Below, piece after piece: positions 7,169 through 16,095 of a stretch of DNA of 34,250 nucleotides. A program made the translations under genes and the position numbers. Below the pieces are notes generated by a model. The model made no database searches and was not told where the DNA came from. It saw nothing but the letters and a program-made list of their open reading frames with translations. Within the stretch, counting starts at the first letter, position 1. Every line of letters starts with the position of its first letter. Source of the stretch: an uncultured Sutterella sp. (lineage in GTDB: Bacteria > Pseudomonadota > Gammaproteobacteria > Burkholderiales > Burkholderiaceae_F); contig USCE01000005.1 in NCBI GenBank assembly GCA_900553105.1, positions 1-34,250 of the forward strand, read 5' to 3'.

Positions 7169-9298
7169 ATGTCCGGTTTAGATAAAGTCATGAAGCCTCG
7201 CTCCATTGCCGTAATCGGAGCCTCCACCAAAGAGCACACCATTGGCTCGGATATTATGAAACGGTTAACCGACTACGGTTTTACCGGTTCGATTTATCCG
7301 ATCAATCCCAAAGGCGGTGAAATTTTAGGGTTAAAGGTTTATCGCAATGTGTTAGAAATCGAGGGAGATGTCGATTTAGCTATCATTGTGGTCAATGCCA
7401 AGTTCGTTCTCGATACAATCGATCAATGTCATCAAAAAGGAGTGGGCGGTTTGTGTGTGATCTCGGCCGGCTTTAAGGAAACGGGTGCTCAGGGTGCCGA
7501 GCTTGAACGTGCCCTTTTGACGAAGGTTCGTGAATACAACATGCGTTGCGTGGGCCCCAATTGCCTCGGTGTTGTCAATACTCATCCCGACGTACGCATG
7601 GATGGTTGCTTTGCCGAAAGTCTTCCTGAGCGCGGAGATATCGGGTTTGTGTCCCAATCGGGCGCATTGGGCGGCGGTATTCTCAATATTTTAAAAGACC
7701 TTAATTTGGGTTTTGCCCAGTTTATCTCGATCGGTAATCAGGCTGATGTGAACGCTGAGACGGCATTGGAGTACTGGGAAAATGAAGAGGACGTGAAGCA
7801 AATTTTGCTTTACATGGAGTCGATTCAAAATCCAGCCAATTTCCGAGCACTGGCCTCTCGCATCTCGAAGAAAAAGCCGATTTTGGCTTTAAAGGCTGGT
7901 CGCAGTGCTGCTGGTGCCAGCGCCGCCTCGTCTCATACGGGGTCGTTAGCCGGGGCCGACAAAGCCGCGAATGCTCTTTTGATGCAAAGTGGTGTCATTC
8001 GAGAGTATTCACTTGAAAACCTTTTTGCAACGGCAAAAGTCTTTGCTAACTGCCCGATTCCTAAAGGCGATCGAGTGGCCATTATCACCAATTCCGGCGG
8101 CCCCGGCATCATGGCAACCGATGCCGTGTGTGAGTACGGAATGCAAATGGCTCAGCTCTCAGAGAGCACTAAGAAGACTTTGCGTAGCTTCTTACCTGCT
8201 GCCGCCTCTGTGAAAAATCCGGTAGACATGATCGCTTCGGCTCCGATCGAGCACTATAAGCAAACGCTTGAGACGGTCATTGCAGATGAAAATGTCGACA
8301 TGATCGTTGTGATTTACTTACCTTTCTTGGGGTTAAAGGATATCGACGTGGCACGAGCCGTGATGGAAATCAAAGAGCAGCATCCGGAAAAACCCATTGT
8401 CGGTGTGTTCATGACAACGAATGGCTTTTTTGCTCAGTTGGCTGAAATGGACGTGACGGTGCCTTTCTTTATGTACGCTGAGCAGGCTGTTGACGGTTTA
8501 AATCGCCTCAATCAGCAACGCCTTTGGATTAACAAGCCCGTCGGTCAAATCCCGACCTTTACCGTGGACAAAGAACGAGCCGGTGTAATCATTCGTGAAA
8601 GCATCGCTCAAGGTCGTGAACAATTAACCACTCGAGAAAGTATCGATGTACTGCACGCTTATGGCGTGCGCGTGTGTCAGGCCGGTTTCGCAGTCAATGA
8701 AGATGAGGCCGTAGCTATTGCTGATAGTATCGGCTATCCGGTTGTCATGAAGATGACCTCCAAGACTACATCTCACAAGAGTGATGTGGGTGGCGTGCGC
8801 GTCAATATTCAAAGCGCTCAAGAGCTTCGTGCGCAATATCAAGATCTTGTTGAAAAACTCAAAGCGAGAGATCTGTTAGAGGGGCTCGAAGGGGTGATCA
8901 TTCAAGAGATGGTTAAGGGAAGCCGAGAAATGGTTTGCGGAATCGCCAGTGATCCTCAATACGGTCATATGGTTATGTTCGGTTTGGGTGGTGTTTTCAT
9001 TGAGGTCTTAAAAGACGTGGTTTTCCGTTTGGCTCCTTTGACGGACGTCGATGCCGAAGAAATGATTCGTAGTGTGAAAGCGTACAAACTTTTAGAAGGC
9101 GCTCGCGGTACCACGCCGGCGCAAATGGACCAATTGCGTGATTGCCTGTTGCGCATCTCTCAATTGGTGACGGATTTCCCCTGTATTACGGAACTCGATA
9201 TTAACCCCTTGATCATAAGCGAGAAGAATGGGGAAGGTATTGCCGTTGACGGCCGCGTCAAGGTAGACCTGAAAAAAGCCCTGGCGCAATTGACCTAA
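7169..9298 (+). CDS. ADP-forming acyl-CoA synthetase (acetate--CoA ligase type)
   Basis: The protein has 709 residues from the ATG at 7169, preceded by AGAAGGA; an in-frame ATG at 7019 would add 50 non-family residues and overlap the region upstream of the mscS-type gene. The layout is CoA-binding Rossmann domain (PRSIAVIGAS near residue 10), succinyl-CoA-ligase-like domains (VGPNCLGVVN, GFVSQSGALGGG) and a C-terminal ATP-grasp domain (GYPVVMKMTSKTTSHKSDVGG, ELDINPLI). SSHTGSLAG places a histidine at residue 256, matching the phosphorylated His257 of the archaeal ADP-forming acetyl-CoA synthetase alpha subunit. Known chemistry is acyl-CoA + ADP + Pi to acid + CoA + ATP, giving ATP from acyl-CoA in fermentation. 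There is no GNAT domain, so it is not a Pat-type lysine acetyltransferase. Substrate is unknown. It stands alone, with a terminator after it. Confidence 0.93.
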   Translation: MSGLDKVMKPRSIAVIGASTKEHTIGSDIMKRLTDYGFTGSIYPINPKGGEILGLKVYRNVLEIEGDVDLAIIVVNAKFVLDTIDQCHQKGVGGLCVISAGFKETGAQGAELERALLTKVREYNMRCVGPNCLGVVNTHPDVRMDGCFAESLPERGDIGFVSQSGALGGGILNILKDLNLGFAQFISIGNQADVNAETALEYWENEEDVKQILLYMESIQNPANFRALASRISKKKPILALKAGRSAAGASAASSHTGSLAGADKAANALLMQSGVIREYSLENLFATAKVFANCPIPKGDRVAIITNSGGPGIMATDAVCEYGMQMAQLSESTKKTLRSFLPAAASVKNPVDMIASAPIEHYKQTLETVIADENVDMIVVIYLPFLGLKDIDVARAVMEIKEQHPEKPIVGVFMTTNGFFAQLAEMDVTVPFFMYAEQAVDGLNRLNQQRLWINKPVGQIPTFTVDKERAGVIIRESIAQGREQLTTRESIDVLHAYGVRVCQAGFAVNEDEAVAIADSIGYPVVMKMTSKTTSHKSDVGGVRVNIQSAQELRAQYQDLVEKLKARDLLEGLEGVIIQEMVKGSREMVCGIASDPQYGHMVMFGLGGVFIEVLKDVVFRLAPLTDVDAEEMIRSVKAYKLLEGARGTTPAQMDQLRDCLLRISQLVTDFPCITELDINPLIISEKNGEGIAVDGRVKVDLKKALAQLT

Positions 9299-9338
9299 CA
9301 GATAATTTTTGATCGCTTGGTAGAGTGATCGCCAACGT

Positions 9339-9380
9339 AAGCCTGAAGAGTGTATCACTTGACACTTTTCGGGCTTTTTT
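9339..9380 (+). terminator. Rho-independent terminator after the acyl-CoA synthetase gene
   Basis: A 14-bp stem (AAGCCTGAAGAGTG with CACTTTTCGGGCTT, two G-U pairs) is followed by TTTTTT, 40 nt after the stop codon. It insulates this gene from the dcw cluster. Confidence 0.85.
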
Positions 9381-9487
9381 ATTTCTTTCTGCATGGCAAA
9401 AAAGTTCTTTTTACTTACATCTAGTCCTACAAGATGTAGCGGTTAAAACAGAAAAAATCCTAACAGACAAGAATTGTTGAAAAAGCC

Positions 9488-9516
9488 TTGACTAAGTGAA
9501 ACTATCACTTTAAATT
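9488..9516 (+). promoter_or_regulatory. Promoter of the dcw cluster (Pmra)
   Basis: TTGACT (9488-9493) and TAAATT (9511-9516) are exactly 17 nt apart, giving a predicted start near 9523, about 90 nt before mraZ. This is the only strong promoter I see upstream of the tightly packed cluster and is placed like Pmra in E. coli. Confidence 0.7.
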
Positions 9517-9530
9517 TCAGTGTAAGAAAG

Positions 9531-9555
9531 TGGGAAAAAGTGGACAAATGTGGCG
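9531..9555 (+). promoter_or_regulatory. MraZ operator: three TGGNN boxes at 10-nt spacing
   Basis: TGGGA (9531), TGGAC (9541) and TGGCG (9551) recur every 10 nt, separated by 5-nt spacers. MraZ is known to bind TGGGN repeats spaced by 5 nt in front of its own gene and to control the dcw cluster. The boxes fall at about +8 to +32 of the predicted transcript, a position suited to repression. The two downstream boxes deviate from the consensus. Confidence 0.7.
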
Positions 9556-9614
9556 TAAAATTGCCATAAAGTCCCTTTTTGTCCTCAGTGTCGCACTAAT
9601 AGGGTTTGATCACA

Positions 9615-10043
9615 ATGTTCCAAGGTACGTCTTTACTGGCGCTTGATGCAAAAGGAAGACTCTCGTTACCTAGTCGGTATCGGGAGAGCCTTTTGTTGTC
9701 TTGCCAAGGTGATGTGACCTTAACGAGGCATCCGGACGGTTGCGTGCTGATTTATCCCCGTGCCGTTTGGTACGAGTTGCGTCCGCAGTTGGCGCAATTG
9801 CCGTATTCGGCCAGAGCGCTACAACGCATTTTGTTGGGCAGTGCCGTTGATGTCAGTGCAGATAGCTCTGGGCGACTCTTGATTCCGAGTGAGTTACGTA
9901 ACTTATGTGGACTCGGTCGTGATGTGGCGTTAGTCGGTTTGGGTAATCGATTTGAGTTGTGGGATCAGGCGACGTACATTGAATTCGAAAAAGCTGTACT
10001 CGCGAAAGGGTTGCCTGCAGAAGTCGACAGCTTGAGACTATAA
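9615..10043 (+). CDS. mraZ: Transcriptional regulator MraZ
   Basis: The protein has 142 residues from the ATG at 9615; an in-frame TTG at 9606 is a less likely start. It has two AbrB-like SpoVT/MraZ repeats: FQGTSLLALDAKGRLSLPSRYR at the N-terminus and SAVDVSADSSGRLLIPSELR from about residue 75, each with the DxKGR / DxxGR turn. MraZ forms ring oligomers, binds DNA nucleoid-wide and at its own promoter, and acts as a dcw regulator. It is the first gene of the cluster, 10 nt before rsmH. Its own candidate operator lies just upstream. Confidence 0.97.
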   Translation: MFQGTSLLALDAKGRLSLPSRYRESLLLSCQGDVTLTRHPDGCVLIYPRAVWYELRPQLAQLPYSARALQRILLGSAVDVSADSSGRLLIPSELRNLCGLGRDVALVGLGNRFELWDQATYIEFEKAVLAKGLPAEVDSLRL

Positions 10044-10053
10044 GGAGGGGTGA

Positions 10054-11001
10054 ATGCCGACAAATTTTACACACCTCTCTGTGTTAGCTAAGAGAGCACC
10101 TCGCGAGTTGGTTACCAATGCCGATGGAATTTATGTTGATGCCACTTTCGGTCGAGGGGGGCACTCGCGTGAAATTCTTCAGTTATTAAGTCCTAAAGCA
10201 CGTTTGATTGCTTTTGATCGTGATCCTCAGGCCGTCGAATGTGCCCAAGCAATTTCCGATACACGTTTTTGCATCATTCATGCGCCTTTTTCAGAAATGA
10301 AAGAGCGTTTAGCCGAGCTTGGCATTTCTGAAGTAGCCGGTATTTTTATGGATATCGGCGTATCAAGCCCTCAGATCGATGATGCCGCCAGAGGGTTTTC
10401 TTTCAGAAATGACGGTCCGTTGGATATGCGGATGGACACAACATCTGGAGTGACGGCAGCCGAATGGATCAACGAAGCTCAAGAGCGTGATATCGCTCGA
10501 GTGATTGATTTGTATGGGGAAGAGCGTTACGCACGTAAGATTGCTCGCGCAATTGTGACCGAGCGTGAGAAATCCCCCATCGTAACAACCAAGCAGTTGG
10601 CTGCCATTGTGGCCTCTTGCGTGCCTGTTAACAAAAAAGATCCGACACAAAATCCGGCTACGCGAACGTTCCAGGCAATTCGAATTCACATCAATGCAGA
10701 GCTCGAGGAACTTCAAAAAGCACTCAGTGCTGCGATGGATTTAAGTCAAAATGGTGCTCGCATTGCGGTTATTACCTTTCACTCGTTAGAAGACCGAATC
10801 GTTAAGCGTTTCTTCGATGACAAAGCCCATCCTGAGCGAGCCTTTGATGCTAGGTTGCCTTTGCGTGCGGATCAGTTGCCGCCGCCCGAACTTGTTAATA
10901 TTTGTCGCATTCTGCCCGATGAAGCTGAGTGCGATGCGAACCCCCGTGCTCGAAGTGCAATATTGAGGGTTGCCACTCGCGTGCGTAAGGGAGGCCAATG
11001 A
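10054..11001 (+). CDS. rsmH: 16S rRNA (cytosine1402-N4)-methyltransferase RsmH
   Basis: The 315-residue protein (also called MraW) uses S-adenosylmethionine to methylate C1402 N4 in the ribosomal P site. It opens FTHLSVLAKRAPREL, then GIYVDATFGRGGHSREIL with the SAM-binding glycine motif, FMDIGVSSPQIDDAARGFSF and the C-terminal ITFHSLEDRIVKRFF, all family hallmarks. AAGGAGGGG precedes the ATG by 3 nt, the strongest ribosome site in the window. It lies 10 nt after mraZ and its stop overlaps the start of ftsL. Confidence 0.97.
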   Translation: MPTNFTHLSVLAKRAPRELVTNADGIYVDATFGRGGHSREILQLLSPKARLIAFDRDPQAVECAQAISDTRFCIIHAPFSEMKERLAELGISEVAGIFMDIGVSSPQIDDAARGFSFRNDGPLDMRMDTTSGVTAAEWINEAQERDIARVIDLYGEERYARKIARAIVTEREKSPIVTTKQLAAIVASCVPVNKKDPTQNPATRTFQAIRIHINAELEELQKALSAAMDLSQNGARIAVITFHSLEDRIVKRFFDDKAHPERAFDARLPLRADQLPPPELVNICRILPDEAECDANPRARSAILRVATRVRKGGQ

Positions 11002-11348
11002 TGAAATTGGGTCTCCTGAAACTCATTAGAACGCATAACGAGCCGGTATTGATTGCCGTGTTAACGGCAGCTGTTGTGCTCGTGGCATTGACGATTGTGA
11101 CAAATCAGTATACGGTCAGAGCTTTGACTGTGGAAATTGAGCATGAACAGGAAGTTGCTCGTCGTCTTCAGGACGATCATCGGGAGATCAGCATTGAATT
11201 AGCCAAGGTTACATTGCCGGGGTATGTTGTTCAAGGTGCCCGAGAGTTGGGACTTGAAGTAGCTCGAAACGAAAATACCGTCATTTTGCAACCGAAACCC
11301 GTGCCGAGATTTGTCAGCCGAGAGGCCAAGGAGGAAGCCAATGAATAG
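11001..11348 (+). CDS. ftsL: Cell division protein FtsL
   Basis: A small bitopic inner-membrane protein of 115 residues. A short cytoplasmic N-terminus is followed by one transmembrane segment (PVLIAVLTAAVVLVALTIVT, about residues 14-33) and a periplasmic leucine-zipper-like coiled coil (TVEIEHEQEVARRLQDD). FtsL forms the FtsQLB subcomplex and activates FtsWI. The start may be ATG 11001 (GGAGG 6 nt upstream) or ATG 10998 (overlapping the rsmH TGA by 4 nt); both keep the frame. FtsL is poorly conserved, so the call rests on size, topology and position between rsmH and ftsI. Its end overlaps ftsI by 8 nt. Confidence 0.93.
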   Translation: MKLGLLKLIRTHNEPVLIAVLTAAVVLVALTIVTNQYTVRALTVEIEHEQEVARRLQDDHREISIELAKVTLPGYVVQGARELGLEVARNENTVILQPKPVPRFVSREAKEEANE

Positions 11349-13152
11349 AGCGTCCTTCTTTACCATGATTATTGAGTGGTGTAAGGCTCGAGGCCGGGAG
11401 TTCTGGGCTGAAGATACCTCGCCTCGTCAACCGTTACGCGATGAGGATCGCGAAAAAGAATGGCGTGCCCTTGAAGTCAGTCAGAAGCGCTCACACATGG
11501 TGCTCGCGTGCATGGTGGCCGTTTTTGTCTGTGTCTTTTTGCGGGCCGGTTATTTGCAATGTTTTAATACGGAGTTTTTGCAAAAACAAGGCGAGGTGCG
11601 TTACGCCAGAACCCTTGAAATTGCAGCTGGTCGTGGCGAAATCTACGACAGAAACGGTGTTGTGTTGGCTTCGTCGCTTCCCGCACGAAGCATTTGGGCT
11701 ACGACCAATTTAATAAACGTGACCGAGCAACAAATTGCTCAATTGTCCAATCTTCTCGGCATATCTGAGCGTACGCTTGAAAAACGGCTTGCGCGTCCGA
11801 ATGCTTTCGTAAATTTAGCCCGTCAGGTGGAAATGGACGTTGTGCGGCAAGTTCAAGCCATGCACATTGAGGGATTGACTTTTACGCCTGATGTGAAGCG
11901 TCACTATCCCGGTGGTGAAGTCTCGGCACACATTGTTGGCTTTAACAATCGGGATGATCGGGGTCAAGAAGGCATGGAATTGGCCAATGACAAGACGTTG
12001 ACAGGTAAAAACGGTGAACGCCGTGTGATTCGCGACAGACTTGGTCACATTATTGAAGAAATCTGGACTCAAGAACCCGTTCCGGGGCAAGATTTGCATC
12101 TCTCGATTGATTCGCGAATCCAATACATCGCCTATAGTGCGGTTAAAAATGCAGTAGAAAAGCACCAGGCGAAAGCCGGCGCAGTTGTTGTGGCTGATTC
12201 GATAACAGGGGAAATCTTGGCGTTGGTCAGTTGGCCGGGATTTGATCCTAACGATCGAAGCACTTTTGCATTTGAGAAGATTCGCAATCGTGTGGTAACA
12301 GATACCTACGAGCCCGGCTCCATCATGAAGCCTTTTGCTATTGCTAAAGCTCTTGACATGGGCATTGTTCGCCCCGACAGTTTAATTCAGACAGCTCCGG
12401 GGAAAATCACCGTTGCCGACCGTACCATTAGCGATACGCGGGACTTCGGTCTATTGTCTGTTTCGCAGGTAATTGCCAAATCGTCAAACGTAGGTACAGT
12501 CAAGATTGCTTTGCAGATTCCGTCTCAAACGTTGTGGGAAACCTACAGCCGGTTAGGCTTCGGGCAAGCTCCTCAAGTGGGGTTCCCGGGGGCTGTGGCG
12601 GGACGTTTGCGTCCAGCAAAAACGTGGGGGCCAGTAGAACAGGCCACAATCTCTTACGGTTACGGTTTGTCGGCTTCTCTGATGCAAATCGCACAAGCCT
12701 ATACGGTTTTTGCTCGTAATGGCGATGTCATTCCGTTAACGTTGATGAAACGGACTCATCCGGCTGCTGGCGAACAAGTTTATCGACCCGAAGTGGCTCG
12801 ACAAATGCGTGCCATGATGATGACAACGGTGCACCGAGGTGGCACTGCCTCACGTTTGAAGGTGACAGGGTATACGGTGGCCGGTAAAACGGGTACGGTT
12901 TATAAAGTCAAAAATGGTGAATACGTCAAAGACTACGTTGCTTCCTTTGTGGGCGTGGCACCGGCAACGCAACCTCGCTTGGTAGTCGCAGTCATGATCG
13001 ATGAACCGAAAGATGCCGGGCACGTGGGCGGCGTTGTAGCAGCACCGGTCTTTGGTGAAGTTGTTGAAGCGGCACTTCGCACATTGTTAGTCAATCCTGA
13101 TGATCCGATGATGGTGGCTGGCGGCGGCCTCTTGACGAAGTCCGTGCATTGA
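11341..13152 (+). CDS. ftsI: Peptidoglycan D,D-transpeptidase FtsI (PBP3)
   Basis: The septal class B penicillin-binding protein, 603 residues from the ATG at 11341 (AAGGAGG upstream). One N-terminal membrane anchor (VLACMVAVFVCVFLRAGYL, near residues 50-70) leads to the periplasmic dimerisation domain (GRGEIYDRNGVVLA, VSAHIVGFNNRDDRGQEGME) and the transpeptidase domain. The active-site triad of motifs is complete: SIMK with the catalytic Ser327, SSN at 381-383 and KTG from Lys516. It crosslinks septal peptidoglycan, working with FtsW encoded downstream. The reading frame overlaps ftsL by 8 nt, suggesting translational coupling. A 48-nt gap follows before murEF. Confidence 0.97.
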   Translation: MNRASFFTMIIEWCKARGREFWAEDTSPRQPLRDEDREKEWRALEVSQKRSHMVLACMVAVFVCVFLRAGYLQCFNTEFLQKQGEVRYARTLEIAAGRGEIYDRNGVVLASSLPARSIWATTNLINVTEQQIAQLSNLLGISERTLEKRLARPNAFVNLARQVEMDVVRQVQAMHIEGLTFTPDVKRHYPGGEVSAHIVGFNNRDDRGQEGMELANDKTLTGKNGERRVIRDRLGHIIEEIWTQEPVPGQDLHLSIDSRIQYIAYSAVKNAVEKHQAKAGAVVVADSITGEILALVSWPGFDPNDRSTFAFEKIRNRVVTDTYEPGSIMKPFAIAKALDMGIVRPDSLIQTAPGKITVADRTISDTRDFGLLSVSQVIAKSSNVGTVKIALQIPSQTLWETYSRLGFGQAPQVGFPGAVAGRLRPAKTWGPVEQATISYGYGLSASLMQIAQAYTVFARNGDVIPLTLMKRTHPAAGEQVYRPEVARQMRAMMMTTVHRGGTASRLKVTGYTVAGKTGTVYKVKNGEYVKDYVASFVGVAPATQPRLVVAVMIDEPKDAGHVGGVVAAPVFGEVVEAALRTLLVNPDDPMMVAGGGLLTKSVH

Positions 13153-13200
13153 TTCACGTCTTACTAATTTCTGATCGGTCTTGCTGAGATTGGAGAAATA

Positions 13201-16053
13201 ATGACCGAAAACATTAAATCCTATGTTGATCTTTTAAAACGTTTGGTCCCCGAGGCCAAACGTTTGGTGTTGGACTCTCGCAAAGTCAGCGAAGGCGACG
13301 TATTCATTGCCGTGCCGGGTTTGCATGTTGACGGCAGAGATTTCTTGCAAAAGGCTGCTCAAAAAGCTTGTGCAGTGGTCTACGAGGATGACGGTATTCG
13401 ACGCACATTCGGGGTGCCTGCCATTGCAGTTCCGAATTTAGGACGCTATCTCGGTCGCTTCGCATCACTTTTTTATTGCAACCCGAGCGCTTCTATGTCA
13501 GGGGTCGCCATTACCGGAACCAACGGCAAAACAACATCGTCTCATTGGATCAGTCAGCTGCTAACGCTATTGGGTGAGCCGTGTGCGGCAATCGGTACGA
13601 TTGGTTGCATGTTTGAGGGTAAGCCTTTTGAAGAAGGTTCCCTGACAACGCCGGATGCGGTTTCGCTTCAAGATCTGCTTTTCAGACTTTATAAGGCTAA
13701 AGCACGTTCGTTTGCACTTGAGGCAAGTTCTATCGGACTTGTGCAAGACCGTATGCAAGCACTTGACCTTGATGTTGCGCTTTTCACAAATCTTACGCGC
13801 GATCACTTGGATTATCACGGCGATATGGCCTCATATGAAAGAGCTAAGGCCATTCTTTTTGATTGGCCGGGACTCAAAAGCGCCGTCATCAATATCGATG
13901 ATGAGGCCGGCGTAAGAATGGCAGAGCGATCAGTGCATCGAGGCTTAAAAACCATTGTCACGACAACAAAGGGCTCGATTGCGCTAGCTGGCTCTTGTGC
14001 TCTGGAGGCTCAAAACATTCGTGCATTGCCCGAGAGCATGCAGTTTGACCTCTGTTTCGCCTCTGAGCGTTATCGGGTGGAAATGCCCATTTTCGGTGAG
14101 TTTAATATCTCCAATCTTTTGGGAGTAGTCGGCGTTGCCCTGGTAAAAGGCTATGAATTAGCCGAAGTCGTTAAGTTATTGCCGCAGTTGGTGCCGCCTG
14201 TAGGTCGAATGCAATTGGTGTCGCGAAACGGTTGCGCGTTGGCTGTAATTGACTACAGCCACACGCCCGATGCCGTGAAAAATGCTCTTTTAGCTTTACG
14301 ACCAGTTGCTCAAGCCCGACGAGGCAAGCTTTGGATTGTGATTGGGGCAGGCGGCGATCGTGACGCTGGTAAGCGCCCGATGATGGCTGAGATTGCTGAA
14401 CGCTTTGCCGACCGAGTAGTTTTGACCAGTGACAACCCTCGTACAGAAGATCCGCAGGTCATCCTCGGTCACATGCTTCAAGGATTGGCCAATCGGCAAA
14501 GTGCCTATTGTATCGTAGATCGACGCCAGGCCATCGCACAAACGATGGCGGAAGCCGCTGCAGAGGATATTGTTCTTATTGCCGGGAAGGGTCACGAGTT
14601 TTATCAAGAAATCGAAGGGGTGAAGCACCCGTTTAGCGATTTGGTTGAAGCTCGTAATGCCCAGTGGAAAAAAGTTCCTCTCAATGACACATTAATGAGT
14701 TGCCAACTTTTATCAAAATTGTTGCCAGGATCGAAATATTTGGGAAGCGACGTGTCGTTCACAAGTGTGTCTTCCGATACTCGAGAAGTCAAAGAGGGAG
14801 GGCTTTTCTTTGCATTAAAAGGGGAGCGCTTTGACGGGCATAATTTTGTCATGCAGGCCATGCGTGCGGGAGCGGCGGCATTAGTTGTCGATCATGAAGT
14901 GTACTGTCCGTTGCCGCAGATTGTTGTCAAGGATGTAAAGCTCGCTTTGGGGGCTAGTGCCGCTTATTGGCGTCGGCATCGTTCAATGCCCATTGCGGCA
15001 GTTGCCGGCAGCAATGGCAAGACCACGACAACGCAAATGATAGCCAGCATTCTTCAAGCCCGCTATGGTGATAAAGCGTTGGCTACCAAAGGCAATTTCA
15101 ATAACGATATTGGGGTGCCCTTGATGTTGTGGTGCCTGCGCGATGCTCACGAGGCCGCTGTCATTGAAACCGGAATGAATCATCCTGGGGAAATGCGCTA
15201 TTTGGCAGGTCTTGTACAACCGACGGTTGCAGTTGTGACTAATGCACAACGCGAACATCAGGAATTCTTGCAAACGGTGGAAGCCACGGCACGAGAAAAC
15301 GGACAAATTATCAAAGCTTTGCCGAGTCAGGGAACGGCGATTATTCCTATTGATGACGCCTGTAAAGATATTTGGCTTGAGATGGCTGGTCACTGCAACG
15401 TGTTGACTTTTGGTTTAAGTGAGCATGCCGACGTTTCCGCCAAGGTTGTCTCGTACAAGCACGGGCAAATGGCAGTTCAAATCAAAACACCATCGGGCTT
15501 AGCCAATGTAATGATGCATATCAATGGTGAACACAATCTTCGTAATGCGTTAGCGGCCACAGCGACGGCGCTAGCAATGAATATTTCACTGGATCACATC
15601 ATCAGGGGTTTGGAGAGTTTTGAACCGATTGCCGGCCGAGGAAAAATTTACAACCTTGAGCATTACACCCTAATTGATGACGCTTATAATGCCAACCCTG
15701 ACAGCATGAGAGCTTGCATCAATGTGCTGGCCTCCTATCCCGGTCCTCATTTGCTGATTTTGGCAGATATGCGTGAACTTGGCGATAAAAGCCGTCAATA
15801 TCACGAGGAGATAGGCGCATATGCTGCAGAACGTGGTATTGAAATAGTACTGGCAACCGGCCACGACATGCAGTTTGCCATTGATGCTTATAGAGCTCAA
15901 GGGGGTAAAGAATCCCTGTTTGAAGTCAATCGCAAACGCTTTATGGATGCCGTAAAAGCACACAGCGAATCGGCGCGAACCATTGCGGTCAAGGGCTCGA
16001 ATTTTTATAAGCTCAATCAAGTGGTGACGGCACTGATTGATCCCGAAGAATGA
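13201..16053 (+). CDS. murEF: Bifunctional MurE-MurF peptidoglycan precursor ligase
   Basis: One 950-residue frame joins two normally separate ligases. Residues 1 to about 490 are MurE (UDP-MurNAc-L-Ala-D-Glu:meso-diaminopimelate ligase): substrate domain LDSRKVSEGDVFIAVPG, ATP site AITGTNGKTT near residue 105 and the DNPRTEDP motif from Asp411, the form typical of meso-diaminopimelate-specific MurE. Residues from about 499 are MurF (D-Ala-D-Ala adding enzyme): SSDTREVKEGGLFFALKGER, ATP site VAGSNGKTTTT near 603, TGMNHPGEMRYLA and DDAYNANPDSM. Both ATP sites look intact. The linker (KKVPLNDTLMS) is short, and an in-frame ATG at 14695 marks the old murF start but has no stop before it. MurE-MurF fusions are known in Bordetella and other Burkholderiales. 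GGAGAAATA precedes the start. Confidence 0.97.
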   Translation: MTENIKSYVDLLKRLVPEAKRLVLDSRKVSEGDVFIAVPGLHVDGRDFLQKAAQKACAVVYEDDGIRRTFGVPAIAVPNLGRYLGRFASLFYCNPSASMSGVAITGTNGKTTSSHWISQLLTLLGEPCAAIGTIGCMFEGKPFEEGSLTTPDAVSLQDLLFRLYKAKARSFALEASSIGLVQDRMQALDLDVALFTNLTRDHLDYHGDMASYERAKAILFDWPGLKSAVINIDDEAGVRMAERSVHRGLKTIVTTTKGSIALAGSCALEAQNIRALPESMQFDLCFASERYRVEMPIFGEFNISNLLGVVGVALVKGYELAEVVKLLPQLVPPVGRMQLVSRNGCALAVIDYSHTPDAVKNALLALRPVAQARRGKLWIVIGAGGDRDAGKRPMMAEIAERFADRVVLTSDNPRTEDPQVILGHMLQGLANRQSAYCIVDRRQAIAQTMAEAAAEDIVLIAGKGHEFYQEIEGVKHPFSDLVEARNAQWKKVPLNDTLMSCQLLSKLLPGSKYLGSDVSFTSVSSDTREVKEGGLFFALKGERFDGHNFVMQAMRAGAAALVVDHEVYCPLPQIVVKDVKLALGASAAYWRRHRSMPIAAVAGSNGKTTTTQMIASILQARYGDKALATKGNFNNDIGVPLMLWCLRDAHEAAVIETGMNHPGEMRYLAGLVQPTVAVVTNAQREHQEFLQTVEATARENGQIIKALPSQGTAIIPIDDACKDIWLEMAGHCNVLTFGLSEHADVSAKVVSYKHGQMAVQIKTPSGLANVMMHINGEHNLRNALAATATALAMNISLDHIIRGLESFEPIAGRGKIYNLEHYTLIDDAYNANPDSMRACINVLASYPGPHLLILADMRELGDKSRQYHEEIGAYAAERGIEIVLATGHDMQFAIDAYRAQGGKESLFEVNRKRFMDAVKAHSESARTIAVKGSNFYKLNQVVTALIDPEE

Positions 16054-16095
16054 TTTTTTAGCGTGCGCAAACGTTAGTATCGAAGGACGCCCGAG

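Noticed and set aside
14695..16053. A separate murF gene starting at the in-frame ATG 14695
   Set aside because: No stop codon separates it from the murE part and no clear ribosome site precedes it; a fused product is the simpler reading.
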